Origin: Bacillota bacterium
GTDB lineage: Bacteria > Bacillota > Clostridia > Tissierellales > Sedimentibacteraceae
Direction: 5' to 3'
Length of the DNA stretch: 59,728 nucleotides
NCBI GenBank assembly: GCA_023453025.1
Contig: JAEXUD010000041.1
Location: 1 to 59,728 of the forward strand
This document shows, one piece after another, positions 7,259 through 16,337 of the stretch; positions within the stretch are counted from its first letter, which is position 1; every line of letters begins with the position of its first letter. The notes below the pieces were generated by a model. It was not told the DNA's origin. It searched no databases and saw nothing but the letters and a program-made list of their open reading frames with translations. The position numbers were made by a program, and so were the translations under genes.

Positions 7259-8759
7259 ATTTACCCTCCTCATATATAATTGGTATCTTTACAGAAACCT
7301 TAGTATTATCACTTGTACCGGACGTTATATTCATGGTAAATTCATCGTTGTAAGCTAATTTTAGTTTTTCATATATTAGTGACAACCCATGCCCGGTATT
7401 TCTATACAGCCCTCTATTCACTCTGTTAAGCGTAATATCATCTAAAAGCACACCATTATTTAATATAACTATTTCAGCTTTATTTTTATTTTTTCCCACA
7501 GAAATTTTTATTAATTTTTTATTGTCACTGGGTATAAAGCCATGTGTAAAAGCATTTTCTACAATAGGTTGAATAAAATTAAACGGAACCTTAATATTAT
7601 CCATACCCTTTTCAATATTGTATAAGACCTCTAAATCTTGTCCATACCTTAATCTTTGTAAATTAAGATATGTTTCCAGATACTCTATTTCAGACGTTAA
7701 TGTTACAAACCTCAAATCAACAGTCATAGTATATCTGAACATTTTTGATAAATCGATTATAGAATTGTACAGACAGTTTCTGTCTCCGGTTAATGCCATG
7801 CTTGCAATGGAATTTAGAGTATTAAAAAGAAAATGATGATTAATCCTCAGATTAGTAACCTTATCATTTATTATATATAAATTATTTTTAAGTGTTTCAT
7901 TTCTTATTATTTCCTCTTTTATATCTTTGTCCTTTTTTTCAATCAACATCCTCGATTCATAAAATGAACAGTAGCTTGTAATGCTCTTCACAATTTGTTT
8001 CAGCAAACTTTTTATACCAATGACCGTGCTTTCCGGAGAATCATATAAATCATCATGTTCATTTATTGTGTAATCGGATACAAGAATATGACCTCCGCTA
8101 ATAGTCCCTAGCTGTAATCCGTTATATATAATAGGATAACTAAAAACCGTAAGACCATATTCGCATGTAAATTGTGCTGCCTTGTCCAATTTATCAAAAT
8201 TTTTTTGAAGCATGCAGCTGCAGGTTTTACGGTTGCAAACCGGATTACATTTTGATGTACAATAAACAGGAAACTTACTGCTTTGAATTATTATTTCTCC
8301 CATATCATCGTAAATCGTAAACGGAAGGCTTATAGACTCAAGCAGTAAACTTCTTATTGCCTCCACTGCTGAATATATTATATTTACGGAAACTAACCTT
8401 TCTGTTCTCTGATTAGCATTAAGATAATCATCATCAAGCTTCATACCCGACTCATAACTCACCGGTCTGGATACCACTAGCTCTTTAAGAGTTACCGAGC
8501 CGGTATTTATTGTTTCATGAACTATATCAGGCTCCATATAAAAGCACATATCTTTCCGTATATATTTTTTATCTTCATTTATATAGTAGATTCCTTCACC
8601 TTCCAGTATATATATAAACTGTTCTATACCATAATGCACATGCTTCAGCATACGTTTACCCTTAAGCAATGAGGTTATTCCTACGCTAAATGAAGAAGCC
8701 GTGTCCTCCTTACATTTATGCAGCCATTCAATGTGTCCCCACTCTGTTTTCTGAATCAT
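7233..8759 (-). CDS. Soluble histidine kinase: cupin + PocR sensor + LytS/YesM kinase
   Basis: 508 aa with no transmembrane segment. N-terminal cupin (about 35-100: HVHYGIEQFIYILEGEG, then EPDIVHETINTG). PocR-type ligand domain (about 130-265) with cysteines C167, C171, C175, C180, C182 and C199. The His-kinase dimerisation motif INHHFLFNTLNS has the phospho-His at H309; the ATPase domain has ENAFTHG (401-407) and GHGLSLI (457-463). It should phosphorylate the AraC-type regulator whose gene overlaps its end. Both N-terminal domains are small-molecule binders, so the signal is likely cytoplasmic, perhaps the imported substrate or a product. The fusion order is unusual for the YesM class, which normally has membrane sensors. 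Confidence 0.9.
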   Translation of the reverse strand: MIQKTEWGHIEWLHKCKEDTASSFSVGITSLLKGKRMLKHVHYGIEQFIYILEGEGIYYINEDKKYIRKDMCFYMEPDIVHETINTGSVTLKELVVSRPVSYESGMKLDDDYLNANQRTERLVSVNIIYSAVEAIRSLLLESISLPFTIYDDMGEIIIQSSKFPVYCTSKCNPVCNRKTCSCMLQKNFDKLDKAAQFTCEYGLTVFSYPIIYNGLQLGTISGGHILVSDYTINEHDDLYDSPESTVIGIKSLLKQIVKSITSYCSFYESRMLIEKKDKDIKEEIIRNETLKNNLYIINDKVTNLRINHHFLFNTLNSIASMALTGDRNCLYNSIIDLSKMFRYTMTVDLRFVTLTSEIEYLETYLNLQRLRYGQDLEVLYNIEKGMDNIKVPFNFIQPIVENAFTHGFIPSDNKKLIKISVGKNKNKAEIVILNNGVLLDDITLNRVNRGLYRNTGHGLSLIYEKLKLAYNDEFTMNITSGTSDNTKVSVKIPIIYEEGKYDKCNNSR

Positions 8760-9019
8760 ATTAACTCCTTCCTGTATTAAATAAAATTCACTTTTAACTG
8801 TTTATTCAACATGAATTTATAATAGCACTGTACAAAAAAATAGTAAATAGGAACCGAATCTTTATTCGCTCCCTACATTATAAATAATATATACATTTCA
8901 TTATACTATCAAACTTGACTAGTTTTTTATTATTCTTAACACCTTTAATACGTATAGCAAAAATTATTTCTTAATTTATTTAATTATTATAATACACATA
9001 TTAGGTATATATGCAAAAA

Positions 9020-9043
9020 CGGAGTCAGATAGTCTGAACTCCG
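9020..9043 (-). terminator. Terminator of the isc operon
   Basis: CGGAGTTCAGA pairs with TCTGACTCCG (one bulge), followed by TTTTTG in the minus direction, just after the iscU stop. The rest of 8760-9015 is AT-rich spacer upstream of the kinase gene, with no gene seen. Confidence 0.85.
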
Positions 9044-9053
9044 CTTTATTTTA

Positions 9054-9485
9054 TCAATGGCAATGAATCTCTTCTTCATCCTCCGGTTTGTAATTTTCCA
9101 ATCCTTTTATTACTTTTCCGGTTTTTTGTGCATAATCATACAATGCCGATTTGACAGCCTGCTCTGCCAGTACTGAGCAGTGAACCTTCACGGGGGGAAG
9201 TCCTCCCAATGCTTCAATAACTGCTTTATTTGAAAGCTCAACAGCTTCGTTTATACTTCTTCCTTTTATAAGCTCAGTTGCCATGCTTGATGAAGCAATT
9301 GCTGAACCACAGCCAAATGTTTCAAATTTTACATCCTCAATAATCTCATCATCGCTTATCTTTAAATATATTTTCATTATATCTCCGCATTTTGGATTGC
9401 CAACCTGTCCAACTCCATCAGCGTTTTCCATTGAGCCTACATTTCTTGGATTTCTGAAGTGATCCATTACTGTTTCTGTATACAT
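9054..9485 (-). CDS. iscU: Iron-sulfur cluster scaffold IscU/NifU-like
   Basis: 143 aa. The three cluster-ligand cysteines are present: C33 (NPKCGD, with the conserved Asp), C59 (FGCGSAIASSS) and C103 (KVHCSVLA). It builds Fe-S clusters from sulfur delivered by IscS. The acidic tail ends in HCH. It lies 33 bp after iscS and is the last gene before a terminator. The usual LPPVK HscA-binding motif is present around residues 96-100. Confidence 0.95.
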   Translation of the reverse strand: MYTETVMDHFRNPRNVGSMENADGVGQVGNPKCGDIMKIYLKISDDEIIEDVKFETFGCGSAIASSSMATELIKGRSINEAVELSNKAVIEALGGLPPVKVHCSVLAEQAVKSALYDYAQKTGKVIKGLENYKPEDEEEIHCH

Positions 9486-9518
9486 AATTTTCCTCCAATA
9501 TATGTTAATAAAATTGTA

Positions 9519-10706
9519 TTATTTGTTATATAAATCTGCATCATTTTTAATTGGCGACATTGCTCTTAATCTTTCAATTATCTTTTTCATTGTCTCAACT
9601 GTGAAGTCTATGTCTTCCTCTGTTATTTCCTCGCTTATTGTAAAACGAATTGAGCCGTGAGCTGTTCCATGATCAAGACCTGTGGCTAAAAGAACATGAG
9701 ATGGATCAAGTGAACCCGAAGTACATGCAGAACCGCTTGATGCTGCAATTCCGTCCATATCCAGAAGCAGCAATATTGATTCACCTTCTACATATTTATA
9801 TGAGAAGTTTACATTGTTAGGAAGCCTCATTGTTGGATGTCCATTTAGAATTACATCCGGAATATTATTTTTAATTCCTTCAATAAGTTTATTTCTTAGC
9901 TCTGTAAGTCTGGCAATATGACTGTCAAAATCCCTTCCGGCAAGATCTACAGCTTTTCCAAAGCCAACAATATTTTGTACGCCTTCCGTTCCTGCCCTTT
10001 TGCCTCTTTCCTGTCCGCCGCCGTGTATGAAGTTGTCTATTCTGACACCTTTTCGTATAAACATGCCGCCTACGCCTTTAGGACCGCCTAATTTATGTGC
10101 AGACATTGACAATAAATCTATATGCTGTTTCTTAACATCTATTTTTACACTACCAAGTGCCTGAACCGCATCAACATGGAAAGTTATACCGTGTTCCTTT
10201 GCGATTTCACCTATTTGCTCTATTGGTTGAATTGTTCCTATTTCATTGTTGGCAAACATAACAGATATAAGCATTGTTTCAGGTCTTATGGCTTCCTTTA
10301 GTTCATCTAAGTCAATCATTCCATATTTGTCAACATTCAAGTAAGTTGTTTGTATGCCGAATTTCTCTAAATATTCGCACGTGTGTAATATTGCATGATG
10401 TTCAATTTTAGTAGTAATAATATGATTTTTCCCTTTATTTAAATTAGCGAAGGCTGTTCCTTTCAAAGCCCAGTTATCTGATTCTGAGCCGCCTGCGGTA
10501 AAATAAATTTCTTTTTCTTCAGCATTGATAAAATCAGCAACTGTTTTTCTTGCCTTTTCTATAGCTTCCTTTGATTTTCTTCCAAGCTCGTATAATTGAG
10601 ATGAGGGGTTCCCGTACATTTCATCGAAATACTTTTGCATTTCATCTAAAACTTCTTTTCTGACTCTTGTTGTTGCAGCATTGTCAAGATATAGTTTCTT
10701 GCTCAT
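9519..10706 (-). CDS. iscS: Cysteine desulfurase IscS/NifS
   Basis: 395 aa, fold-type I PLP enzyme. PLP lysine K205 in SAHKLGGPKG; catalytic cysteine C328 in SSGSACTSG. It removes sulfur from cysteine and passes it to IscU. It overlaps the regulator gene by four bases (ATGA), so translation is coupled. The order iscR-iscS-iscU is common in Clostridia. Whether it also serves other sulfur pathways (tRNA thiolation) cannot be told. Confidence 0.95.
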   Translation of the reverse strand: MSKKLYLDNAATTRVRKEVLDEMQKYFDEMYGNPSSQLYELGRKSKEAIEKARKTVADFINAEEKEIYFTAGGSESDNWALKGTAFANLNKGKNHIITTKIEHHAILHTCEYLEKFGIQTTYLNVDKYGMIDLDELKEAIRPETMLISVMFANNEIGTIQPIEQIGEIAKEHGITFHVDAVQALGSVKIDVKKQHIDLLSMSAHKLGGPKGVGGMFIRKGVRIDNFIHGGGQERGKRAGTEGVQNIVGFGKAVDLAGRDFDSHIARLTELRNKLIEGIKNNIPDVILNGHPTMRLPNNVNFSYKYVEGESILLLLDMDGIAASSGSACTSGSLDPSHVLLATGLDHGTAHGSIRFTISEEITEEDIDFTVETMKKIIERLRAMSPIKNDADLYNK

Positions 10707-11131
10707 TTGTTTTCCTCCGTTAAAATTCTTTTTTGATCCTCATGCATGTCAGCTAAAGTTATATTATCTATAACATCATTTATACTTTTTTCTATCTTTT
10801 CAAAAATCACTCTGGTTGCACAAACAGATTCTCTGGAGCACACCTCTTTATTAATGCAATCTGATGTGGTTATATCTCCCTCCAGGGTTCTTAAAATCAT
10901 GCCGACCGTAATTTCTTCCGGTTTTTTAGCAAGATAATACCCTCCCTGCGGACCTCTTACTGTGTCGATATAACCATTCTTTTTGAGTTTAGCAAAAAGC
11001 TGTTCTAAGTAACTTTCTGATATTTCATATTTTTCAGAAACTTTTTTAAGAGAAACAGGCCCCAAATTATAGTTCAGTGCAAGTTCAAATACCGCTTTTA
11101 ATCCATATCTGCCCTTTGTAGATAAAATCAT
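10703..11131 (-). CDS. iscR: Rrf2-family Fe-S regulator IscR
   Basis: 142 aa with an N-terminal winged helix (MILSTKGRYGLKAV) and three cysteines spaced C92-x5-C98-x5-C104 for a [2Fe-2S] cluster. It should sense Fe-S status and repress its own operon. A perfect 6-bp palindrome lies just before the gene within its promoter region, consistent with autoregulation. First gene of iscRSU. Confidence 0.93.
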   Translation of the reverse strand: MILSTKGRYGLKAVFELALNYNLGPVSLKKVSEKYEISESYLEQLFAKLKKNGYIDTVRGPQGGYYLAKKPEEITVGMILRTLEGDITTSDCINKEVCSRESVCATRVIFEKIEKSINDVIDNITLADMHEDQKRILTEENK

Positions 11132-11154
11132 AACTGTTCTCCTCTCGATTAATT

Positions 11155-11209
11155 CCTACTGTTTTAGTAGGGTACAAGTAATTATATTATACCCCACTAA
11201 ATTTGTCAA
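11155..11209 (-). promoter_or_regulatory. iscRSU promoter with IscR-like operator
   Basis: Minus-strand TTGACA (11204-11209), 17 bp, TATAAT (11181-11186). The inverted repeat CCTACT-5-AGTAGG (11155-11171) covers the predicted transcription start and resembles Rrf2-type IscR boxes. The block from 11210 to 11343 holds no gene. Confidence 0.85.
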
Positions 11210-11343
11210 CAATAAATAAAAAAAATTAAAATAAAATAAGCATTATATTAACAACAAAAAAGGACGCATCGCAAAATATTTATAAAAAACCATGAGATAT
11301 ATCCTTTTAAAAATATTATAAAGAAATAACTAAATTATGTATT

Positions 11344-11919
11344 TTATTTCAATGGTGAACCGCAAAATTCACACTCTGCATCGGTTGACGCAGCGATCTT
11401 ATTTACCGCACCGCATCCATTGCAAATAACCGTAATATACTCCGAATTATTTTCATCTGACATATTTGAATACTGAATGTTCACATTTACGGCTCTGATT
11501 TGCTCATCCTGCTGAAGAACCACACATTTTGTTCCAAAGTCTATATAGGCGTTCTTAAAAAAACCTTTGTTTATCATAGTGCTGATATTTTTAATCACTG
11601 CATCAACAGATTCTCCGGTTTGTGCTGCCAGTTGTTCGATTGAATGTACCGGGTCACTTGATAAAATCGGAGTATATTTTTTAAACAATTTCACCAATTT
11701 GCCCCTTTTTATACCAGAATACATCAACAATGCTGAAAGAGCTGTAAAGATTAAAACCAGAAAAACGCCTAATGGGCTTTCTTTTATAGCACCGCTAAAC
11801 AATACTGCAATTAATGTAATAAAAAACGAAAAAGTAAGAAATCCTCCTACAACTATTTGTATTTTGCTGATTATCAAATTTAAAATTATTGTTGATTTTG
11901 ATTTTTTATTTTGCTCCAT
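11344..11919 (-). CDS. Membrane protein with winged-helix-like segment and C-terminal zinc ribbon
   Basis: 191 aa. Two transmembrane helices (about 17-40 and 50-68), then a cytosolic helical stretch (SIEQLAAQTGESVDAVIKNI, about 93-112) that reads like a small winged helix, and a zinc ribbon (CNGCG..CEFCGS) at the end. It lies two bases from the next gene, in an apparent operon with a membrane protein and a SPFH/zinc-ribbon protein. The trio resembles B. subtilis YdjG/YdjH/YdjI, which recruit PspA to stressed membrane. No pspA is nearby, so the role is inferred. Confidence 0.7.
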   Translation of the reverse strand: MEQNKKSKSTIILNLIISKIQIVVGGFLTFSFFITLIAVLFSGAIKESPLGVFLVLIFTALSALLMYSGIKRGKLVKLFKKYTPILSSDPVHSIEQLAAQTGESVDAVIKNISTMINKGFFKNAYIDFGTKCVVLQQDEQIRAVNVNIQYSNMSDENNSEYITVICNGCGAVNKIAASTDAECEFCGSPLK

Positions 11920-11921
11920 AA

Positions 11922-12617
11922 TTAAATACCCCCTGATTTTAATTCTTTTACTTCTGCCGAACGCTGTCTTACAAGCAAAATTATTTTATTTACTATATCT
12001 TCAATATTTTTTTCCTTTTCATCGTGATCCTTTACTAAAGCAGATTCCAATTCAGACAGCTCACCCATGATTAAATCGTCTGCAGGCACCGATAAGGAAG
12101 TGTCGCAGTATTTGAGCTCCTCTGAAATAATTTTAAGCTGTTGCACATATTCAGAATTCCTCGCATCATTAGATATAATCATTATCTTATCGTACAAAGA
12201 CTGAAGCTTGAAGGCTGATTGGAGAACCTCCTTATTTTTTTTCGCTGCAGACATGCTAAATGATATAAACATTACAACTAATATAAGTGTAATTGCTATT
12301 ATGGCTACCTGCAAAGAAATAAATGTTATGATACTCTCTCTGAACCATAACATAAATATTACAGAAACAATTATTGCTGTCAATGAATAGATGCTTATAA
12401 CAGAATAAATACCCGAACGAAGCATTAATGCAGAAGAATGATTTTCAATACTTATCAATCCACAGAAAAAGCTTACCTCGGCTATTAAAATAAACATTAC
12501 TCCAATCCAATCAACCGCTTCTATTTTACTTGTGATAATAAAAAAAAGAAAGACCGTAGCTATAACAACAATAGCAAAAATAATCATAATTGTTGTTCTG
12601 TTTTTTGTATCATTCAA
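11922..12617 (-). CDS. Multi-pass membrane protein with C-terminal helical domain (YdjH-like)
   Basis: I choose the TTG start at 12617 (SD AGAGGTG, six-base spacing), giving about 231 aa; the longer frame runs 53 bp back into the SPFH gene without a ribosome site. Hydrophobic helices span roughly the first 125 residues, followed by a cytosolic, likely coiled-coil domain of about 105 residues (SLYDKIMIIS..SELESALVKD). Middle gene of the SPFH operon. Family assignment is by context and architecture only. Confidence 0.7.
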   Translation of the reverse strand: MNDTKNRTTIMIIFAIVVIATVFLFFIITSKIEAVDWIGVMFILIAEVSFFCGLISIENHSSALMLRSGIYSVISIYSLTAIIVSVIFMLWFRESIITFISLQVAIIAITLILVVMFISFSMSAAKKNKEVLQSAFKLQSLYDKIMIISNDARNSEYVQQLKIISEELKYCDTSLSVPADDLIMGELSELESALVKDHDEKEKNIEDIVNKIILLVRQRSAEVKELKSGGI

Positions 12618-12633
12618 ATCAATCACCTCTTGA

Positions 12634-13932
12634 TTATAATTTTTCTCCGCATTCAGGACAAAACTTAGGGTTATCCTTAATTTCATAATTGCACCTTGGG
12701 CATCTCTTCACTAAAGCAACCCCGCATTCAGGACAAAATTTAAGGCTTTTACTATTCAACGTATTGCCGCAGTTAGGGCACGGCACCGGAAATTCATATC
12801 CGCAAAAATTACATTTCATCGCACCTTCATCTAAATCGGCACCGCATTCCGGACAAGGATTATACTTATTTCCGCACTCAGGACAAAACTTCATATTTTT
12901 GTGCAAAACAGAACCGCAATTATTGCATTTCAAATCCAATGCTTTTGACTTATCGGCATTTTGGGTATCACTGCCGCAATTTGGACAGAAACGTACAGCC
13001 TTATTAATTACAGATTGACATTTAGCACATATCTTTGTATCCTCATGACTTGTATTAATTTCTTTGGTTATACCTCCAAAAGCATTGCCGAAAGAACCTC
13101 CCATTGAAACACCCATGCCTAAGCCCATGCCTGCGCCCATAAATTCTGCCGAATTTGTCCCCGGGTTTTTGGCTGCACCTTCCAATGTATCAAAAGAGCG
13201 CTCCTGCTGATAATTATATCCGATAATATTCATTTCAGCCCGTTTTGCCAATGCATCTTTCAGTTTTACAACTGCTGCATCATTTTCAGGAACATTAATA
13301 TCGTTTACATAGAAATTCACTAGTTTAATACCGTAATCATCAAAGGTAGGTTCAATTCTTTCTTTCATATAGCACGAAATTTCATCCAAGTAAGCATTAA
13401 TTTCAAGAATGCTGATTTGCTTATGTATCAGATAAGTAGAAATACTGTCTTTCACCTTGGTAATATAAAGACCTCTGAAATATTTTAAAATGCTTGATTT
13501 ATCAAAAATAGGCAATGTTCCTATAAGCTTAATTAAGAACTTTTTTGAATCATCTATTTTTATTCCGAATTGTCCATAAGAACGTACAGGTACAAAGACA
13601 CCGTATTTAGGGTCTTGAATTTGAATGGGTGTTACAGTACCCCATTTTATATCCAGAGAATATACTTTGTTGACATACCAGACCTCTGCCGTAAAAGGTG
13701 ATTTCCCTCCGAAAGGAAGATTGACAATTTTGTTAAGTAAAGGAATATTTTCTGTATTTAAAGTATGCCTTCCGCTTCCAAATATATCCAATGCCTTTCC
13801 GCCTTTATAAAGAACCGCTTCTTGTGATTCATTGACCACAAGCTGTGTCCATGTACCAAGTTCTTCACTGGGATACTTCCAAGCAAAAACATCAGGTGAA
13901 CCGTTATATTTTACTACTTCTATTATTGCCAT
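12634..13932 (-). CDS. SPFH-domain protein with multiple zinc ribbons (YdjI-like)
   Basis: 432 aa. The N-terminal SPFH/band-7-like domain (about 1-265) has the YdjI/virion-core-protein signature WKYPSEELGTWTQLVV. A Gly/Met-rich linker (GAGMGLGMGVSMGGSFG) follows, then about five CxxC..CxxC zinc ribbons (300-432). There is no transmembrane segment; it presumably acts at the membrane through its two partners. SD GGAGGA lies five bases before the ATG. In B. subtilis the homologous trio positions PspA; here no PspA is adjacent. Confidence 0.82.
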   Translation of the reverse strand: MAIIEVVKYNGSPDVFAWKYPSEELGTWTQLVVNESQEAVLYKGGKALDIFGSGRHTLNTENIPLLNKIVNLPFGGKSPFTAEVWYVNKVYSLDIKWGTVTPIQIQDPKYGVFVPVRSYGQFGIKIDDSKKFLIKLIGTLPIFDKSSILKYFRGLYITKVKDSISTYLIHKQISILEINAYLDEISCYMKERIEPTFDDYGIKLVNFYVNDINVPENDAAVVKLKDALAKRAEMNIIGYNYQQERSFDTLEGAAKNPGTNSAEFMGAGMGLGMGVSMGGSFGNAFGGITKEINTSHEDTKICAKCQSVINKAVRFCPNCGSDTQNADKSKALDLKCNNCGSVLHKNMKFCPECGNKYNPCPECGADLDEGAMKCNFCGYEFPVPCPNCGNTLNSKSLKFCPECGVALVKRCPRCNYEIKDNPKFCPECGEKL

Positions 13933-14110
13933 ACCTGTTCCTCCAAAATAATAATTACTATCATGTCATAAAAATCAACTTGTCTATGTTTGTTTTAAAT
14001 TGGAATAAGAAAATTTTTACTTATTATAATTATATATCCACATATTGTTAAATACAACACTTTTTGATACAGCAACAATAAAATATAGTCAAAATGCAGT
14101 TGCATACAAA

Positions 14111-14135
14111 AAAAACAAAGCCTGGGCTTTGTTTT
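14111..14135 (-). terminator. Strong bidirectional hairpin terminator
   Basis: ACAAAGCC and GGCTTTGT separated by two bases, with T-runs on both sides. It ends the DUF3343 gene on the minus strand. Confidence 0.88.
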
Positions 14136-14145
14136 ATGAATAATT

Positions 14146-14406
14146 TTAAGGAAGCAGCTTATATACTGTCCTGCCATCTTGTATTGCTTCCAAATATACA
14201 TTACTTACCGGATACTTTCCTTTACATTCATTTAACACAATATCCAATGTATTTTTGCCATATGCTTTAATACACATATCGCATTCGCCCTTTATGCTGA
14301 ATGGAGTTTGAGATATTCTCATATTTCTGACACCATACCCTTGTAATTTATCAAATGCTGCAATAGCGTAATTTCCATGCTTAAAGGTTATAATATAAAG
14401 CTCCAT
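14146..14406 (-). CDS. DUF3343 (putative Se/S carrier-like) protein
   Basis: 86 aa with the fold pattern of DUF3343: an early hydrophobic strand (YIITF), AFDKLQGYGVRNMRIS and a C42-x2-C45 pair (ECDMCI). The family often lies near sulfur or selenium metabolism genes, and the cysteines may carry S or Se. Here it is the last gene before a strong terminator and 76 bp after an unknown gene, so the context gives no pathway. Confidence is moderate for the family, low for the function. Confidence 0.72.
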   Translation of the reverse strand: MELYIITFKHGNYAIAAFDKLQGYGVRNMRISQTPFSIKGECDMCIKAYGKNTLDIVLNECKGKYPVSNVYLEAIQDGRTVYKLLP

Positions 14407-14482
14407 ATCTTACCTCCTTAATGAAGTGAACCTTATATTATTTTATTAAAAACATAACATAAGGTTCCTAAGGAGATAAGGG

Positions 14483-14986
14483 TTAATTCAAATACTGAAA
14501 TTCATCTTCATTTTCATAAATGTTTAACTCATCCTTTAAAATTTCAAGATTGGATTCATAATCTTCTTCTGAAATCTGATTGTTAAATAACAAGTCATCT
14601 AATTTATTTTTACTATCTTCAAATATAAATATTTCCTTACAGGGCCAGATCGTATTGCTCTTTAGTTCATAATTTGATTTAAGCAATGATATATTGATTT
14701 CATTTTCATCTAAATCAATTACAGTTCCCATAAGTTTAAATTTATTTATTTTAACATTGTTCTTTTCAAATAAGCTTCTAATGCTTTTTATAAATAAAAA
14801 ATGCTTTCTTTTTATTTCATAAGAAATATTATCATTCAATAATTCTTCCAGCAGGTCCTTGTTATAAAATTCTGCTGAAATGTCATATTCCTGATTTTTA
14901 TCCAGCTTGTTAAAATCAATTTTCCCCTCTAAAATCTCAGCAACATTTAAATCTGTTATAGTTGATTTAAATAATTTATAATTCAT
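14483..14986 (-). CDS. Hypothetical acidic protein downstream of rarA
   Basis: 167 aa, rich in Asp, Glu, Asn and Lys, with no signal peptide or membrane helix. A central beta-rich stretch (KLMGTVIDLDENEINISLL) is followed by an acidic helical tail resembling an SHOCT-like end (LDDLLFNNQISEEDYE). GGAGGG precedes the ATG; it begins 11 bp after rarA, so it belongs to the aspS-rseC-rarA transcript. I do not recognise the family. Confidence 0.7.
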   Translation of the reverse strand: MNYKLFKSTITDLNVAEILEGKIDFNKLDKNQEYDISAEFYNKDLLEELLNDNISYEIKRKHFLFIKSIRSLFEKNNVKINKFKLMGTVIDLDENEINISLLKSNYELKSNTIWPCKEIFIFEDSKNKLDDLLFNNQISEEDYESNLEILKDELNIYENEDEFQYLN

Positions 14987-14997
14987 AGTCCCTCCTT

Positions 14998-16311
14998 CTA
15001 ACCTTGTTTCAGGTATTCTAAAAATTTTTTAATTTTGCCTTCATAACCTGATTCTTTAGGTTCATAAAATTGTGTGTTTTTCAAAGTTTCAGGAAGATAA
15101 CTTTGTTTAACGTAAAATTTGTCATAGTCATGGGGATACTTGTAACTGATTCCTCGTCCAAGTTTTTCTGCACCATTGTAGTGTTTGTCTTTTAAGTGAA
15201 CGGGAACTTCCAATGAGTTTTTCTCAACAGCATCCATTGCCCTTTCTATTGCTAAAACCGATGAGTTGCTTTTTGGTGCACACGCCACATATAATGCAGC
15301 CTGCGCCAAGGTTATGCGACCCTCAGGAAATCCTATTATTTCAACCGCCTTAAATGCATTTACCGCAACCTCTAAGGCCCTGGGATCTGCATTACCCACA
15401 TCTTCTGAAGCACATATTATTATCCTTCTTGCTATGAACTTTGGATCTTCGCCTGCCTTAATCATTTTAGCAAGCCAGAATACAGCAGCATCAGGATCTG
15501 ACCCTCTCATGCTTTTTATAAAAGCTGATATTGTATCGTAATGACTATCCCCATTCTTATCATATTCAATTTTTTTCCTTTGAATGCATTCAACAGCAAT
15601 ATTTATATCAATTTTTATTTTTCCATCTTGTTCCTTTGTTGTTTCTACCCCTAATTCAAGAGCACTAAGTGCTTTTCTTATGTCTCCGTTGGAATTCTCC
15701 ACAATATGGTTTAAAGCATTTTCATCAATTTCAATATTTTTTTTACCGTAGCCTCTGTTTGCATCATCCAATGCTTTTTTAATTACTTTCTTAATGTCTT
15801 CATGTGTAATTTTTTTAAATTCAAAAACCAATGAACGGGATATCAAAGCCTGGTTCACTTCAAAGTAAGGATTTTCAGTCGTTGCACCTATCAATATAAT
15901 TGTTCCGTTCTCTACATATGGCAGCAGTGCATCCTGCTGAGCCTTGTTAAATCTGTGAATTTCATCAATAAAAAGTATTGTTCTTTTGTTATAAATGGAC
16001 AATTCATCAACTGCATAGCTGATTTTTTCTTTTATATCCTTGATGCCACTGGTAACAGCATTTAAGGTGGTAAAATTATTATTTGTATTTTCAGCAATAA
16101 TTCTGGCAAGTGTTGTTTTACCGGTGCCGGAAGGACCGTAAAATATTGCGGATGAAAGCTTGTCAGCTTCAATTGCCCTGCTCAGTATTTTCCCTTGTCC
16201 GACAATATGCTCTTGTCCAACAAAATCCGAAAGATTCTTTGGCCTCATGCGCTCTGCAAGAGGCCCTTTCATATTAATAGAATTTTGGTACTGCATTTCA
16301 AATATATTCAT
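14998..16311 (-). CDS. rarA: Replication-associated recombination protein A (MgsA/RarA)
   Basis: 437 aa, the family's length. AAA+ ATPase with Walker A GPSGTGKTTLA (about 59-69), Walker B ILFIDEIHRFNK (about 110-121) and sensor GATTENP. The C-terminal MgsA tetramerisation domain has SMRGSDPDAAVFWLAKM and the GRGISYKYPHD tail. It acts at stalled replication forks on ssDNA ends. It lies 26 bp after the RseC-like gene, inside the aspS operon. Confidence 0.95.
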   Translation of the reverse strand: MNIFEMQYQNSINMKGPLAERMRPKNLSDFVGQEHIVGQGKILSRAIEADKLSSAIFYGPSGTGKTTLARIIAENTNNNFTTLNAVTSGIKDIKEKISYAVDELSIYNKRTILFIDEIHRFNKAQQDALLPYVENGTIILIGATTENPYFEVNQALISRSLVFEFKKITHEDIKKVIKKALDDANRGYGKKNIEIDENALNHIVENSNGDIRKALSALELGVETTKEQDGKIKIDINIAVECIQRKKIEYDKNGDSHYDTISAFIKSMRGSDPDAAVFWLAKMIKAGEDPKFIARRIIICASEDVGNADPRALEVAVNAFKAVEIIGFPEGRITLAQAALYVACAPKSNSSVLAIERAMDAVEKNSLEVPVHLKDKHYNGAEKLGRGISYKYPHDYDKFYVKQSYLPETLKNTQFYEPKESGYEGKIKKFLEYLKQG

Positions 16312-16337
16312 TGTTATCCTTCATAATTTACTTTATT

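Noticed and set aside
12618..12686. Longer N-terminus for the YdjH-like gene
   Set aside because: It would run 53 bp into the SPFH gene; the TTG with AGAGGTG fits better.
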